A stretch of DNA of 64,000 bases from positions 4,619,001 to 4,683,000 of the forward strand of contig NZ_CP031455.1 in NCBI RefSeq assembly GCF_003391135.1, read 5' to 3'. The translations under genes and the position numbers were made by a program. The notes beneath the pieces were generated by a model. The model did no database searches. It saw only the letters and a list, made by a program, of their open reading frames with translations, and had not been told where the DNA came from. Within the stretch, counting starts at the first letter, position 1. Each line of letters starts with the position of its first letter. The DNA comes from Streptoverticillium olivoreticuli subsp. olivoreticuli (GTDB lineage: Bacteria; Actinomycetota; Actinomycetes; Streptomycetales; Streptomycetaceae). Below, piece after piece: positions 16,822 to 24,916 of the stretch.

Positions 16822-17423
16822 TACGCACCCGCCCCTGCACGCGCCCGCAGCAGTGCGGCGGGGGCGACGTCCTCCAGCGGCAGGCCACGACGGGCCGCGA
16901 TCTCCTCGGGGCGCTGAAGGCCCTGAAGCGCGGTCACCGTGGCGTGCACGATGTTGATCGGGTTCGAAGAACCGAGCGACTTCGACAGGATGTCGTGGAC
17001 GCCGGCGCACTCGAGCACCGCACGCACCGGGCCACCGGCGATAACGCCGGTACCGGGGGAAGCAGGCTTGAGCAGGACGACGCCCGCCGCCTTCTCGCCC
17101 TGGATCGGGTGCGGGATGGTGCCCTGGATGCGGGGGACCTTGAAGAAGTTCTTCTTGGCCTCTTCCACGCCCTTGGCGATGGCCGCGGGAACTTCCTTGG
17201 CCTTGCCGTATCCGACACCTACGGTGCCGTCACCGTCGCCCACCACGACCAGCGCGGTGAAGCTGAAGCGGCGACCACCCTTGACAACCTTGGCGACGCG
17301 GTTGATCGCGACAACGCGCTCAACGTACGCGGTCTTCTCGGCGGCAGCGCCACCGTCGCGACCCTTCCGGTCCCGCCGCTCGCCGCCACCGGCACCGCTT
17401 CCGCGGCGCTGGGGTCCAGCCAT
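16821..17423 (-). CDS. rpsE: 30S ribosomal protein S5 (uS5)
   Basis: Small-subunit protein at the mRNA entry and decoding-fidelity region. 200 residues; a Gly/Arg-rich N-terminal tail (about 30 residues) precedes the core VVKGGRRFSFTALVVVGD, then SPGTGVIAGGPVRAVLE. The spectinomycin-loop region VAKVVKGGRRF looks unmodified. Spc operon, overlapping rpmD. Confidence 0.97.
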   Translation of the reverse strand: MAGPQRRGSGAGGGERRDRKGRDGGAAAEKTAYVERVVAINRVAKVVKGGRRFSFTALVVVGDGDGTVGVGYGKAKEVPAAIAKGVEEAKKNFFKVPRIQGTIPHPIQGEKAAGVVLLKPASPGTGVIAGGPVRAVLECAGVHDILSKSLGSSNPINIVHATVTALQGLQRPEEIAARRGLPLEDVAPAALLRARAGAGA

Positions 17424-17469
17424 TGGATTTACCTCTCTCTGTTACGTCCGCTAGCTCCGGAACCGGGGC

Positions 17470-17853
17470 TTAGAACTTCAGCCCGGCTTCGCGGGCGGCG
17501 TCAGCCAGAGCGGCAATGCGCCCGGCGTACCTGTTGCCACCACGGTCGAACACGACGGCCTCGACACCGGCAGCCTTCGCACGCTCGGCGACCAGGGCAC
17601 CGACCTGCTTGGCCTGCGCGGACTTGTCGCCCTCGCCACCACGGATCGACGCGTCCAGGTTCGACGCCGACGCCAGGGTGTGACCCTTGATGTCGTCGAT
17701 GACCTGAGCGGTGATACCGCGGTTCGAGCGGGTCACGACGAGGCGCGGACGCTCCGCCGTACCCGACACGTTCTTGCGAATGCGGACATGGCGGCGGGCC
17801 TTGGCGGCACGCTTGTAAGCGTCGCCCTTGGCGATCTTCACACCGTATGCCAT
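17470..17853 (-). CDS. rplR: 50S ribosomal protein L18 (uL18)
   Basis: 5S rRNA-binding protein of the central protuberance. 127 residues, RHVRIRKNVSGTAERPRLVV and the end REAGLKF. Three nt after rplF stop, spc operon. Confidence 0.97.
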   Translation of the reverse strand: MAYGVKIAKGDAYKRAAKARRHVRIRKNVSGTAERPRLVVTRSNRGITAQVIDDIKGHTLASASNLDASIRGGEGDKSAQAKQVGALVAERAKAAGVEAVVFDRGGNRYAGRIAALADAAREAGLKF

Positions 17854-17856
17854 GGC

Positions 17857-18396
17857 TTACTTACCAGCCTTTCCGACCTTGCGGCGGATGACCTCGCCGG
17901 CGTACTTGACGCCCTTGGCCTTGTACGGGTCGGGCTTCCGCAGCTTGCGGATGTTCGCCGCGACCTCGCCGACCTTCTGCTTGTCGATGCCCTCGACGCT
18001 GAGCTTGGTCGGGGACTCCACCTTGAAGGTGATGCCCTCGGGGGCCTCGATCACAATCGGGTGGCTGTAGCCCAGGGCGAACTCCAGGTTGGAGCCCTTC
18101 GCCTGGACGCGGTAACCGACACCGCTGATCTCAAGAGCCTTGCTGTAGCCCGCGGTCACGCCGGTGATCATGTTCGCCACCAGCGTGCGGGACAGGCCGT
18201 GCAGGGCCTTGTTCTGACGCTCGTCGTTCGGGCGGGTGACGACAAGAGTGCCGTCCTCGGCCTTAGCGATCTCGATGGGCGCGGCAACGGCGTGCGCGAG
18301 GGAACCCTTGGGGCCCTTCACATGCACCGTACGGCCATCGATGGTGACGTCCACACCAGCGGGAACCTGGATGGGCAGCCGTCCAATACGCGACAT
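17857..18396 (-). CDS. rplF: 50S ribosomal protein L6 (uL6)
   Basis: 179 residues, two similar beta/alpha domains; MSRIGRLPIQVPAGVDVTI at the start and RKPDPYKAKGVKYAGE near the end, the rRNA-binding signature. Spc operon, 22 nt after rpsH. Confidence 0.97.
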   Translation of the reverse strand: MSRIGRLPIQVPAGVDVTIDGRTVHVKGPKGSLAHAVAAPIEIAKAEDGTLVVTRPNDERQNKALHGLSRTLVANMITGVTAGYSKALEISGVGYRVQAKGSNLEFALGYSHPIVIEAPEGITFKVESPTKLSVEGIDKQKVGEVAANIRKLRKPDPYKAKGVKYAGEVIRRKVGKAGK

Positions 18397-18418
18397 TGGC
18401 TATTCCTCCGTTCCCTGG

Positions 18419-18817
18419 TTACCAGACGTAGGCGAGGACTTCCCCACCCACGCCCTTCTTGCTGGCCTGCTGGCCGGTCAGGAGACCGTGGGACGTGGAG
18501 ATGATCGCCACGCCCAGGCCGCCGAGGACCTTCGGCAGGTTGGTGGACTTTGCGTAGACCCGCAGGCCCGGCTTCGAGATGCGCTTGATGCCGGCGATCG
18601 AGCGCTCGCGGTTCGGGCCGAACTTCAGCTCGAGGGTCAGGGACTTGCCGACCTCGGCGTCCTCGACCTTCCAGCCGGTGATGTAGCCCTCCTGCTGGAG
18701 GATCTCCGCGATGTGCGACTTGATCTTGCTGTGCGGCATCGACACGGTGTCGTGGTATGCCGAGTTAGCGTTTCGCAGACGGGTCAGCATGTCTGCGATC
18801 GGATCGGTCATGGTCAT
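18419..18817 (-). CDS. rpsH: 30S ribosomal protein S8 (uS8)
   Basis: 132 residues, MTMTDPIADMLTRLRNAN at the start and the C-terminal STSHGLLTGQQASKKGVGGE signature in broken form. In E. coli S8 represses the spc operon; here the preceding 209-nt rpsZ-rpsH gap holds two hairpins, so a regulatory site there is possible but unproven. ATG at 18817 is used since the 15 residues upstream are not S8-like. Confidence 0.97.
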   Translation of the reverse strand: MTMTDPIADMLTRLRNANSAYHDTVSMPHSKIKSHIAEILQQEGYITGWKVEDAEVGKSLTLELKFGPNRERSIAGIKRISKPGLRVYAKSTNLPKVLGGLGVAIISTSHGLLTGQQASKKGVGGEVLAYVW

Positions 18818-18968
18818 GTTTGGCCTTCGGCCTCTCTCGCCGTGGTTTCCTATCTGCGCCATCCCTCTCCCCGAGCTGAGTCGGGACGGGTGCGGCGCGG
18901 GGACCTACGGCGTAGTAAGACGGTCATGGGCGGCAGGCGCCCAACCCTTCCACTCTACGGGAGGGAAA

Positions 18969-18983
18969 GGCGGGGCACCCGCC
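18969..18983 (-). terminator. Short terminator-like hairpin between rpsZ and rpsH
   Basis: On the minus strand GGCGGG-TGC-CCCGCC is followed by TTTCCCT. It sits in the middle of the spc operon, so partial termination or processing is more likely than full termination. Confidence 0.5.
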
Positions 18984-19005
18984 ATCCTTGATGCTTACCG
19001 AGAGC

Positions 19006-19034
19006 CCTGGATTCCCAAGTAGGGAATTACCAGG
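19006..19034 (-). promoter_or_regulatory. Stem-loop overlapping the rpsZ stop codon
   Basis: Transcript CCTGGTAATTCCC, loop TACTT, GGGAATCCAGG; two stems (CCTGG/CCAGG and ATTCCC/GGGAAT) separated by a bulged TA. The TAA stop of rpsZ is inside. The first strand shares GGTAATTCCC exactly with the stem-loop after rpsQ. Confidence 0.7.
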
Positions 19035-19212
19035 AGCTCTTGGTCACGCCCGGCAGCTCGCCACGGTGAGCCATCTCACGAAGGCACACGCGGCACAGGC
19101 CGAACTTGCGGTAAACGGAGTGCGGGCGGCCGCAACGCTGGCAGCGGGTGTACGCGCGCACACCGAACTTCGGCTTGCGGGCAGCCTTGGCAATAAGAGA
19201 CTTCTTCGCCAT
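19027..19212 (-). CDS. rpsZ: 30S ribosomal protein S14, zinc-binding type Z
   Basis: 61 residues, MAKKSLIAKAARKPKFGVRA onward. Cys24, Cys27, Cys40 and Cys43 form the zinc ribbon, so this is the short zinc-dependent form; Streptomyces usually has a zinc-free paralogue elsewhere. Five nt after rplE. Also named rpsN in many annotations. Confidence 0.96.
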   Translation of the reverse strand: MAKKSLIAKAARKPKFGVRAYTRCQRCGRPHSVYRKFGLCRVCLREMAHRGELPGVTKSSW

Positions 19213-19217
19213 CTCGC

Positions 19218-19778
19218 TTACGCCTCCTTGAAGGGGAAGCCGAGGTGACGAAGGAGGGCGCGACCCTCGTCGTCGTTGGTCGCCGTGGTGACCACGGTGA
19301 TGTCCATACCCCGGACGCGGTCGATCTTGTCCTGGTCGATCTCGTGGAACATGACCTGCTCCGTGAGACCGAAGGTGTAGTTGCCCCGACCGTCGAACTG
19401 CTTCGGGGACAGACCACGGAAGTCGCGGATGCGCGGCAGCGCGAGCGACAGCGTACGGTCCAGGAACTCCCACATGCGGTCACCGCGGAGGGTGACGTGG
19501 CAGCCGATCGGCTGCCCCTCGCGCAGCTTGAACTGCGCGATCGACTTGCGGGCCTTGGTCACGGCCGGCTTCTGGCCGGTGATCGTGGTGAGGTCGCGGA
19601 TGGCGCCCTCGATCAGCTTGGAGTCGCGGGCGGCGTCGCCCACACCCATGTTGACCACGATCTTGGTCAGGCCGGGGATCATCATGACGTTCTCGTACGA
19701 GAACTCCTCACGGAGCTTCGGGGAGATCTCGTCACGGTAGCGCTGCTTGAGACGCGGCGCGTTGGTGGTGGCAGTCAT
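19218..19778 (-). CDS. rplE: 50S ribosomal protein L5 (uL5)
   Basis: 186 residues; binds 5S rRNA and contacts P-site tRNA. Landmarks: MMIPGLTKIVVNMGVGDAA and GMDITVVTTATNDDEGRALL. The ATG at 19778 overlaps the rplX stop (TGATG). Confidence 0.97.
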   Translation of the reverse strand: MTATTNAPRLKQRYRDEISPKLREEFSYENVMMIPGLTKIVVNMGVGDAARDSKLIEGAIRDLTTITGQKPAVTKARKSIAQFKLREGQPIGCHVTLRGDRMWEFLDRTLSLALPRIRDFRGLSPKQFDGRGNYTFGLTEQVMFHEIDQDKIDRVRGMDITVVTTATNDDEGRALLRHLGFPFKEA

Positions 19779-20101
19779 CAGATGTCCTCACCGGTGCGCT
19801 TGGCAACGCGGATCTTGTTGCCCTCGTCGTCGAAGCGGTAACCGACACGAGTGACGACCTTCTTGCCGTCCTTCTCCACGATCAGCTGAACGTTGCTGAC
19901 GTGGATGGGGGCCTCGGTCGTCACGATGCCGCCGGTCTTGGAACCACGGGCGGTCTGGCCGGCCTTGGTGTGCTTCTTGACCCGGTTGACACCCTCGACG
20001 AGGACGCGGTTCTCGCTGGGCATGGCCACGATGACCTTGCCCTGCTTGCCCTTGTCCTTACCGGTGATGACCTGGACCAGGTCGCCCTTCTTGATCTTCA
20101 T
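19778..20101 (-). CDS. rplX: 50S ribosomal protein L24 (uL24)
   Basis: 107 residues with the KOW motif at the start (KIKKGDLVQVITGKDKGKQG). An assembly initiator protein near the tunnel exit. Three nt after rplN; overlaps rplE. Confidence 0.97.
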   Translation of the reverse strand: MKIKKGDLVQVITGKDKGKQGKVIVAMPSENRVLVEGVNRVKKHTKAGQTARGSKTGGIVTTEAPIHVSNVQLIVEKDGKKVVTRVGYRFDDEGNKIRVAKRTGEDI

Positions 20102-20104
20102 CGG

Positions 20105-20473
20105 TTACAGCACCTCCGGCGCGAGCGAGACGATCTTCATGAACTTCTTCTCGCGCAGCTCACGGCCCACGGGGCCGAAGATACGGGTGCCGCGGGGGTC
20201 ACCGTCGTTCTTGAGAACGACAGCGGCGTTCTCGTCGAAACGGATGTACGAGCCATCCGGACGGCGGCGCTCCTTGACGGTGCGAACGATGACGGCCTTG
20301 ATGACGTCACCCTTCTTCACGTTGCCACCGGGGATCGCGTCCTTGACGGTGGCGACGATGACGTCACCGATGCCCGCGTAGCGACGACCCGAACCACCGA
20401 GAACACGGATGCAAAGGATCTCCTTGGCACCAGTGTTGTCGGCGACCCGAAGTCGCGACTCCTGCTGGATCAC
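20105..20473 (-). CDS. rplN: 50S ribosomal protein L14 (uL14)
   Basis: 122 residues, the family length. MIQQESRLRVADNTGAKEIL at the start and AVVLKNDGDPRGTRIFGPV near the end. GTG start at 20473 behind AGGAGAT. First gene of the spc operon, separated from rpsQ by 134 nt containing three hairpins. Confidence 0.97.
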   Translation of the reverse strand: MIQQESRLRVADNTGAKEILCIRVLGGSGRRYAGIGDVIVATVKDAIPGGNVKKGDVIKAVIVRTVKERRRPDGSYIRFDENAAVVLKNDGDPRGTRIFGPVGRELREKKFMKIVSLAPEVL

Positions 20474-20506
20474 GTCTATCTCCTGATCGTCTGCCGGTTC
20501 CCGGCG

Positions 20507-20530
20507 GGGGCCTCAAGTGAATGAGGCCCC
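20507..20530 (-). terminator. Hairpin just upstream of rplN
   Basis: GGGGCCTCA and TGAGGCCCC pair perfectly over 9 bases around a six-base loop. It lies at the boundary between the S10 and spc operons. Confidence 0.6.
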
Positions 20531-20555
20531 ACGCCGAGCCTGGCGGAACTTATCC

Positions 20556-20571
20556 GAGGGGAAACCCCCTC
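20556..20571 (-). terminator. Second hairpin in the rpsQ-rplN gap
   Basis: GAGGGG and CCCCTC pair around a four-base loop (GTTT in transcript direction). Part of the three-hairpin run at the S10/spc boundary. Confidence 0.5.
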
Positions 20572-20585
20572 AGACGGTAATTATT

Positions 20586-20608
20586 GGAATTCCCTTGCGG
20601 GAATTACC
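20586..20608 (-). promoter_or_regulatory. GNRA-capped stem-loop at the rpsQ stop codon
   Basis: Transcript GGTAATTCCC, loop GCAA, GGGAATTCC: seven base pairs AATTCCC/GGGAATT with a GNRA loop and GG/CC outer pairs around one bulge. The first strand can instead pair as GGTAATT with AATTACC about 20 nt downstream, so two exclusive folds exist. The rpsQ stop codon abuts it. Confidence 0.7.
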
Positions 20609-20889
20609 TACTTGGCCTTCTCGAGGATCTCGACGATGCGCCAGCGCTTGCTCGCCGACAGCGGACGCGTCTCCATGATGAGGACGCGGTCGCCGACGCC
20701 GGCAGCGTTCTGCTCGTCGTGCGCCTTGAGCTTGTTCGTACGGCGGATGACCTTGCCGTACAGCGCGTGCTTGACGCGGTCCTCGACGGCGACGACGACG
20801 GTCTTGTCCATCTTGTCGCTGACGACGAGACCCTCACGGGTCTTGCGGAAGCCGCGCTCGTTCGTCTCAGTCACATTCTTCTCGCTCAT
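20608..20889 (-). CDS. rpsQ: 30S ribosomal protein S17 (uS17)
   Basis: 93 residues; the first 15 or so are an actinobacterial extension, then the OB-fold core REGLVVSDKMDKTVVVAVED and RRTNKLKAHDEQN. ATG at 20889 overlaps the rpmC stop. Last gene of the S10 operon. Confidence 0.96.
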   Translation of the reverse strand: MSEKNVTETNERGFRKTREGLVVSDKMDKTVVVAVEDRVKHALYGKVIRRTNKLKAHDEQNAAGVGDRVLIMETRPLSASKRWRIVEILEKAK

Positions 20890-21113
20890 CAGGCGCTCTC
20901 CACCGTCTCGATGCCCAGCTCGCGCTCGCGCATCAGGGTGTAGATCCGGGCGATGTCCTTACGGACGGACTTGAGCCGACCGTGGTTCTCGAGCTGCCCG
21001 GTCGCCGCCTGGAAGCGGAGGTTGAACAGCTCTTCCTTGGCCTCACGGAGCTTCGCGACGAGGTCCTCGCCGTTCAGCTCACGCAGCTCGGTCGCCTTGA
21101 TACCAGCGGCCAT
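20889..21113 (-). CDS. rpmC: 50S ribosomal protein L29 (uL29)
   Basis: 74 residues, a helical hairpin at the tunnel exit that with L23 docks SRP and trigger factor. LREAKEELFNLRFQAATGQL is the family core. I chose ATG at 21113, which overlaps the rplP stop (TGATG); a GTG one codon earlier is also in frame. Confidence 0.95.
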   Translation of the reverse strand: MAAGIKATELRELNGEDLVAKLREAKEELFNLRFQAATGQLENHGRLKSVRKDIARIYTLMRERELGIETVESA

Positions 21114-21532
21114 CACGACTCACCTGCCTCGCGCCGAACAATGCGGCACTTCATCGGAAGCTTGTGGGCGGCGCGGGTGAGCGCCTCCTTAGCGACCTTT
21201 TCGTTCGGGAAGGACAGCTCGAACATCACCCGACCGGGGTGGACGTTCGCGACCCACCACTCCGGAGAACCCTTACCGGAACCCATGCGGGTTTCGGCCG
21301 GCTTCTTCGTCAGCGGACGGTCGGGGTAGATGTTGATCCACACCTTGCCGCCACGCTTGATGTGACGCGTCATGGCGATACGAGCGGACTCGATCTGACG
21401 GTTGGTCACGTAGGCCGGGGTCAGGGCCTGGATGCCGTACTCACCGAAGGCGAGCTCAGTGCCACCCTTGGCCATACCGCGTCGCTTGGGGTGGTGCTGC
21501 TTGCGGTGCTTGACCCTGCGAGGGATCAGCAT
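21113..21532 (-). CDS. rplP: 50S ribosomal protein L16 (uL16)
   Basis: 139 residues; contacts A-site tRNA and helps form the peptidyl transferase region. MLIPRRVKHRKQHHPKRRG at the start and RMGSGKGSPEWWVANVHPGR mid-protein. Five nt after rpsC. Confidence 0.97.
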   Translation of the reverse strand: MLIPRRVKHRKQHHPKRRGMAKGGTELAFGEYGIQALTPAYVTNRQIESARIAMTRHIKRGGKVWINIYPDRPLTKKPAETRMGSGKGSPEWWVANVHPGRVMFELSFPNEKVAKEALTRAAHKLPMKCRIVRREAGES

Positions 21533-21537
21533 GTCGG

Positions 21538-22368
21538 TCAGGCCTCCGTTCCGGTGGACTCAGCCGGAGCAGCGGCAGCGGCCTCGGCCTTGGGGGCCTC
21601 GGCGCCGGCGTTCTGCTGCGGCTTGCGGCCGCGGCCGCCACGCTCGCCACCACGGCCACCACGGGCCGGGCGGTCCTGGGCGCCACCGCGGGACGGGCGG
21701 TTGCCCGCACGCGCGGCGGCGTTCTCGGCGCGGACCTCGGCGATGTTCTTGACGTCGCCCTTGTAGATCCAGACCTTCACGCCGATGCGGCCGAAGGTGG
21801 TCTTGGCCTCGAAGAAGCCGTAGTCGACGTTCGCGCGGAGCGTGTGCAGGGGCACGCGGCCCTCGCGGTAGAACTCCGAGCGGGACATCTCGGCGCCGCC
21901 GAGACGGCCACCGCACTGGATCTTGATGCCCTTGGCGCCGGCCTTCATCGTCGACTGCATGCTCTTACGCATGGCGCGACGGAAGGAGACGCGGGAGGAC
22001 AGCTGCTCGGCGACGGCCTGGGCCACCAGCTGAGCGTCCACCTCGGGGTTCTTGACCTCGAGGATGTTCAGCTGGACCTGCTTGCCGGTCAGCTTCTCCA
22101 GCTCGCCGCGGATACGGTCGGCCTCGGCGCCGCGGCGGCCGATGACGATGCCCGGACGAGCGGTGTGGATGTCGACGCGGACGCGGTCGCGGGTGCGCTC
22201 GATCTCAACCTTCGAGATACCGGCGCGCTCCATGCCCTTCGTCATCATGCGACGAATGGCAACGTCTTCCTTGACGTAGTCCTTGTACAGCTTGTCGGCG
22301 TACCAACGGGACTTGAAGTCCGTGGTGATGCCGAGCCGGAACCCGTGCGGGTTAACCTTCTGGCCCAT
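21538..22368 (-). CDS. rpsC: 30S ribosomal protein S3 (uS3)
   Basis: 276 residues. KH domain with VIGRRGAEADRIRGEL, then the C-terminal domain GVKVWIYKGDV lining the mRNA entry tunnel, then a long Gly/Arg- then Ala/Glu-rich tail (about 215-276) typical of actinobacteria. ATG at 22368 overlaps the rplV stop by one base. Confidence 0.97.
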   Translation of the reverse strand: MGQKVNPHGFRLGITTDFKSRWYADKLYKDYVKEDVAIRRMMTKGMERAGISKVEIERTRDRVRVDIHTARPGIVIGRRGAEADRIRGELEKLTGKQVQLNILEVKNPEVDAQLVAQAVAEQLSSRVSFRRAMRKSMQSTMKAGAKGIKIQCGGRLGGAEMSRSEFYREGRVPLHTLRANVDYGFFEAKTTFGRIGVKVWIYKGDVKNIAEVRAENAAARAGNRPSRGGAQDRPARGGRGGERGGRGRKPQQNAGAEAPKAEAAAAAPAESTGTEA

Positions 22369-22739
22369 TACCGGGTTCCTTCCTTGCTGCTGACGACCAC
22401 GGTGATGTGGCTGGTCCGCTTGCGGATCCGGTAGGCACGGCCCTGGGCGCGCGGACGGAACCGCTTCAGGGTCGGGCCCTCGTCGACGTACGCCTCGCTG
22501 ATGACCAGCGAAGAGGCGTCGGTGTGGTCGTAGTTGTGTGCAGCGTTGGCGATGGCGCTGTCCAGCACCTTGCCAACCGGCACGCTCGCGGCCTGCGGGG
22601 CAAAACGCAGGACCGCCTGAGCCTCCGTGGCATCCATGCCACGGATGAGGTCCACCACGCGGCGGGCCTTCATGGGCGTGACGCGGATGTACCGCGCCTG
22701 GGCCCTGGCTTCCATGGTTGTCCCTTCGGTGTCAGTCAT
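22368..22739 (-). CDS. rplV: 50S ribosomal protein L22 (uL22)
   Basis: Tunnel-lining protein with a long beta-hairpin (RAQGRAYRIRKRTSHI). 123 residues from ATG at 22739, preceded by GGGGTG. A second ATG at 22715 (MEARAQARYIRVTPMKARR) gives 115 residues and has a better-spaced ribosome site, AAGGGA, so the true start is uncertain by eight codons. S10 operon. Confidence 0.94.
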   Translation of the reverse strand: MTDTEGTTMEARAQARYIRVTPMKARRVVDLIRGMDATEAQAVLRFAPQAASVPVGKVLDSAIANAAHNYDHTDASSLVISEAYVDEGPTLKRFRPRAQGRAYRIRKRTSHITVVVSSKEGTR

Positions 22740-22756
22740 AGTCGTTCACACCCCGC

Positions 22757-23038
22757 CTAGCGGCGCTTCGACTTGCGGTCGTCCTTGACGTGGCCGCGGA
22801 AGGTGCGGGTCGGCGAGAACTCGCCGAGCTTGTGGCCGACCATCGACTCGGTGACGAACACCGGGACGTGCGTCTTGCCGTTGTGCACCGCGAGCGTGTG
22901 GCCGAGCATGGCCGGCACGATCATGGAGCGACGGGACCAGGTCTTGATGACGTTCTTGGTGCCGGCTTCGTTCTGGGCGTCCACCTTCTTGATGAGGTGG
23001 TCGTCGACGAAGGGCCCCTTCTTGAGACTACGCGGCAT
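22757..23038 (-). CDS. rpsS: 30S ribosomal protein S19 (uS19)
   Basis: 93 residues; head protein that pairs with S13. PRSLKKGPFVDDHLIKKV at the start and the signature HNGKTHVPVFVTESMVGHKL in broken form. 12 nt after rplB. Confidence 0.98.
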   Translation of the reverse strand: MPRSLKKGPFVDDHLIKKVDAQNEAGTKNVIKTWSRRSMIVPAMLGHTLAVHNGKTHVPVFVTESMVGHKLGEFSPTRTFRGHVKDDRKSKRR

Positions 23039-23050
23039 CTAAACCCGCTC

Positions 23051-23887
23051 CTAGCGCTTCTTGTTCGTCTTGCGGCGGCGGACGATGTACTTGTTGCTCG
23101 CCTTCTTGGGAGAACGAGTACGACCCTCCTTCTGACCCCACGGGGAGACCGGGTGGCGACCACCGGAGGTCTTACCCTCACCACCACCGTGCGGGTGGTC
23201 GACCGGGTTCATCGCCACACCACGCACGGTCGGGCGAACGCCCTTCCAGCGCATACGGCCGGCCTTGCCCCAGTTGATGTTCGACTGCTCGGCGTTGCCG
23301 ACCTCGCCGACGGTGGCGCGGCAGCGGACGTCGACCAGGCGGACCTCACCGGACGGCATGCGCAGGTGGGCGTACTGGCCCTCCTTCGCCAGCAGCTGCA
23401 CGGAAGAACCGGCAGAGCGGGCGAACTTGGCGCCACCACCGGGGCGGAGCTCGATCGCGTGGATCGTCGTACCGACCGGGATGTTGCGCAGCGGCAGGTT
23501 GTTGCCCGGCTTGATGTCGGCCGTGGGGCCGTTCTCGATCCGGTCACCCTGCTGGAGCTTCGCGGGGGCGATGATGTAGCGCTTCTCGCCGTCTGCGTAG
23601 TGCAGCAGCGCGATGCGCGCGGTGCGGTTCGGGTCGTACTCGATGTGAGCGACCTTGGCCGGCACGCCGTCCTTGTCGTGACGACGGAAGTCGATCACGC
23701 GGTAGGCGCGCTTGTGGCCACCACCCTGGTGGCGAACGGTCACACGACCGGCGTTGTTACGGCCGCCCTTGCTGTGCAGCGGGCGGACCAGCGACTTCTC
23801 CGGCGTGGACCGCGTGATCTCGACAAAGTCGGCGACGCTGGAGCCACGACGGCCCGGGGTCGTCGGCTTGTACTTGCGGATACCCAT
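23051..23887 (-). CDS. rplB: 50S ribosomal protein L2 (uL2)
   Basis: 278 residues; needed for subunit association and peptidyl transfer. C-terminal signature PVDHPHGGGEGKTSGGRHPV carries the conserved histidine near the catalytic centre. MGIRKYKPTTPGRR start. 39 nt after rplW. Confidence 0.98.
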   Translation of the reverse strand: MGIRKYKPTTPGRRGSSVADFVEITRSTPEKSLVRPLHSKGGRNNAGRVTVRHQGGGHKRAYRVIDFRRHDKDGVPAKVAHIEYDPNRTARIALLHYADGEKRYIIAPAKLQQGDRIENGPTADIKPGNNLPLRNIPVGTTIHAIELRPGGGAKFARSAGSSVQLLAKEGQYAHLRMPSGEVRLVDVRCRATVGEVGNAEQSNINWGKAGRMRWKGVRPTVRGVAMNPVDHPHGGGEGKTSGGRHPVSPWGQKEGRTRSPKKASNKYIVRRRKTNKKR

Positions 23888-23926
23888 TTCTCAGTCCTCG
23901 TCCGATTCCGGACGACTCGGACTCCG

Positions 23927-24259
23927 TTAGGAGACCGGGCCGCCGAAGATGTCGATTCGGTCGCCCTCGGCGAGGGTCACGATGGCGCGCTTGGTGTTGG
24001 CGCGCTTGCCGAAACCGGTCTTGGTGCGCTTGCGCTTACCCTGACGGTTGATCGTGTTGACCCCGGTGACCTTGACCGAGAAGACCGCCTCGACGGCCTG
24101 CTTGATCTGGGTCTTGTTCGCGCGCGGGTCGACGATGAACGTGTACTTGTTCTCGTCGAGAAGCGCGTAGCTCTTCTCCGAAACCACCGGCTTGACCAGG
24201 ATGTCACGGGGGTCCGTGTAGGTCTTGCTGGTGACCACGGCGACAGTCGCCTCACTCAT
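23927..24259 (-). CDS. rplW: 50S ribosomal protein L23 (uL23)
   Basis: 110 residues. Binds at the tunnel exit, docking site for trigger factor and SRP. DPRDILVKPVVSEKSYALLD at the start, TGFGKRANTKRAIVTL later. ATG at 24259 overlaps the rplD stop (TGATG), so coupled translation. Confidence 0.97.
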   Translation of the reverse strand: MSEATVAVVTSKTYTDPRDILVKPVVSEKSYALLDENKYTFIVDPRANKTQIKQAVEAVFSVKVTGVNTINRQGKRKRTKTGFGKRANTKRAIVTLAEGDRIDIFGGPVS

Positions 24260-24909
24260 CAGGCGTCGCTCCCTTCGAGCTCGCCGGCCGTCTTCGCGGC
24301 CACGAAGGACTCGAAAGCGGCCTTGGTGAAGACCACGTCGTCCGAGACGAGCACGTCGTACGTGTTCAGCTGGCCCGGCTCCAGGATGTGGACCTGGGGC
24401 AGGTTGCGGGCGGACAGCCACGCGGCCTCGTCGGCGCGGTCGACGACCAGGAGCAGGTTCTTGCGCTCCGAGATCTTGCCGAACAGCGTCTTGGCGGCCT
24501 TCGTGGAGACCTCGCCCTCGACCACGCCGGAGACGACGTGGATGCGGGAGTGGCGCGCCCGGTCGGTGAGGGCACCGCGCAGGGCGGCGGCCTTCATCTT
24601 CTTCGGGGTCCGCTGCGAGTAGTCACGCGGCACGGGACCGTGCACGACGCCACCACCGGCGAACTGCGGCGCGCGGGTCGAACCCTGACGGGCGCGACCG
24701 GTGCCCTTCTGGCGGTACGGCTTCTTGCCGCCGCCTCGGACCTCGCCGCGGGTCTTGGTCTTGTGCGTGCCCTGACGGGCCGCGGCCAGCTGCGCGACAA
24801 CGACCTGGTGGATCAGCGGAATGCTGACCTTCGCGTCGAAGATCTCCGTGGGGAGCTCGACGGTCCCGGCCTTGTCGCCTGCCGGCGAAAGGATGTCAAT
24901 GGTGCTCAT
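24259..24909 (-). CDS. rplD: 50S ribosomal protein L4 (uL4)
   Basis: 216 residues; extended loop lines the tunnel (RGGGKKPYRQKGTGRARQGS). In E. coli L4 autoregulates the S10 operon through the leader; the leader here is long but no E. coli-like structure was identified. Seven nt after rplC. Confidence 0.97.
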   Translation of the reverse strand: MSTIDILSPAGDKAGTVELPTEIFDAKVSIPLIHQVVVAQLAAARQGTHKTKTRGEVRGGGKKPYRQKGTGRARQGSTRAPQFAGGGVVHGPVPRDYSQRTPKKMKAAALRGALTDRARHSRIHVVSGVVEGEVSTKAAKTLFGKISERKNLLLVVDRADEAAWLSARNLPQVHILEPGQLNTYDVLVSDDVVFTKAAFESFVAAKTAGELEGSDA

Positions 24910-24916
24910 CGTTACC

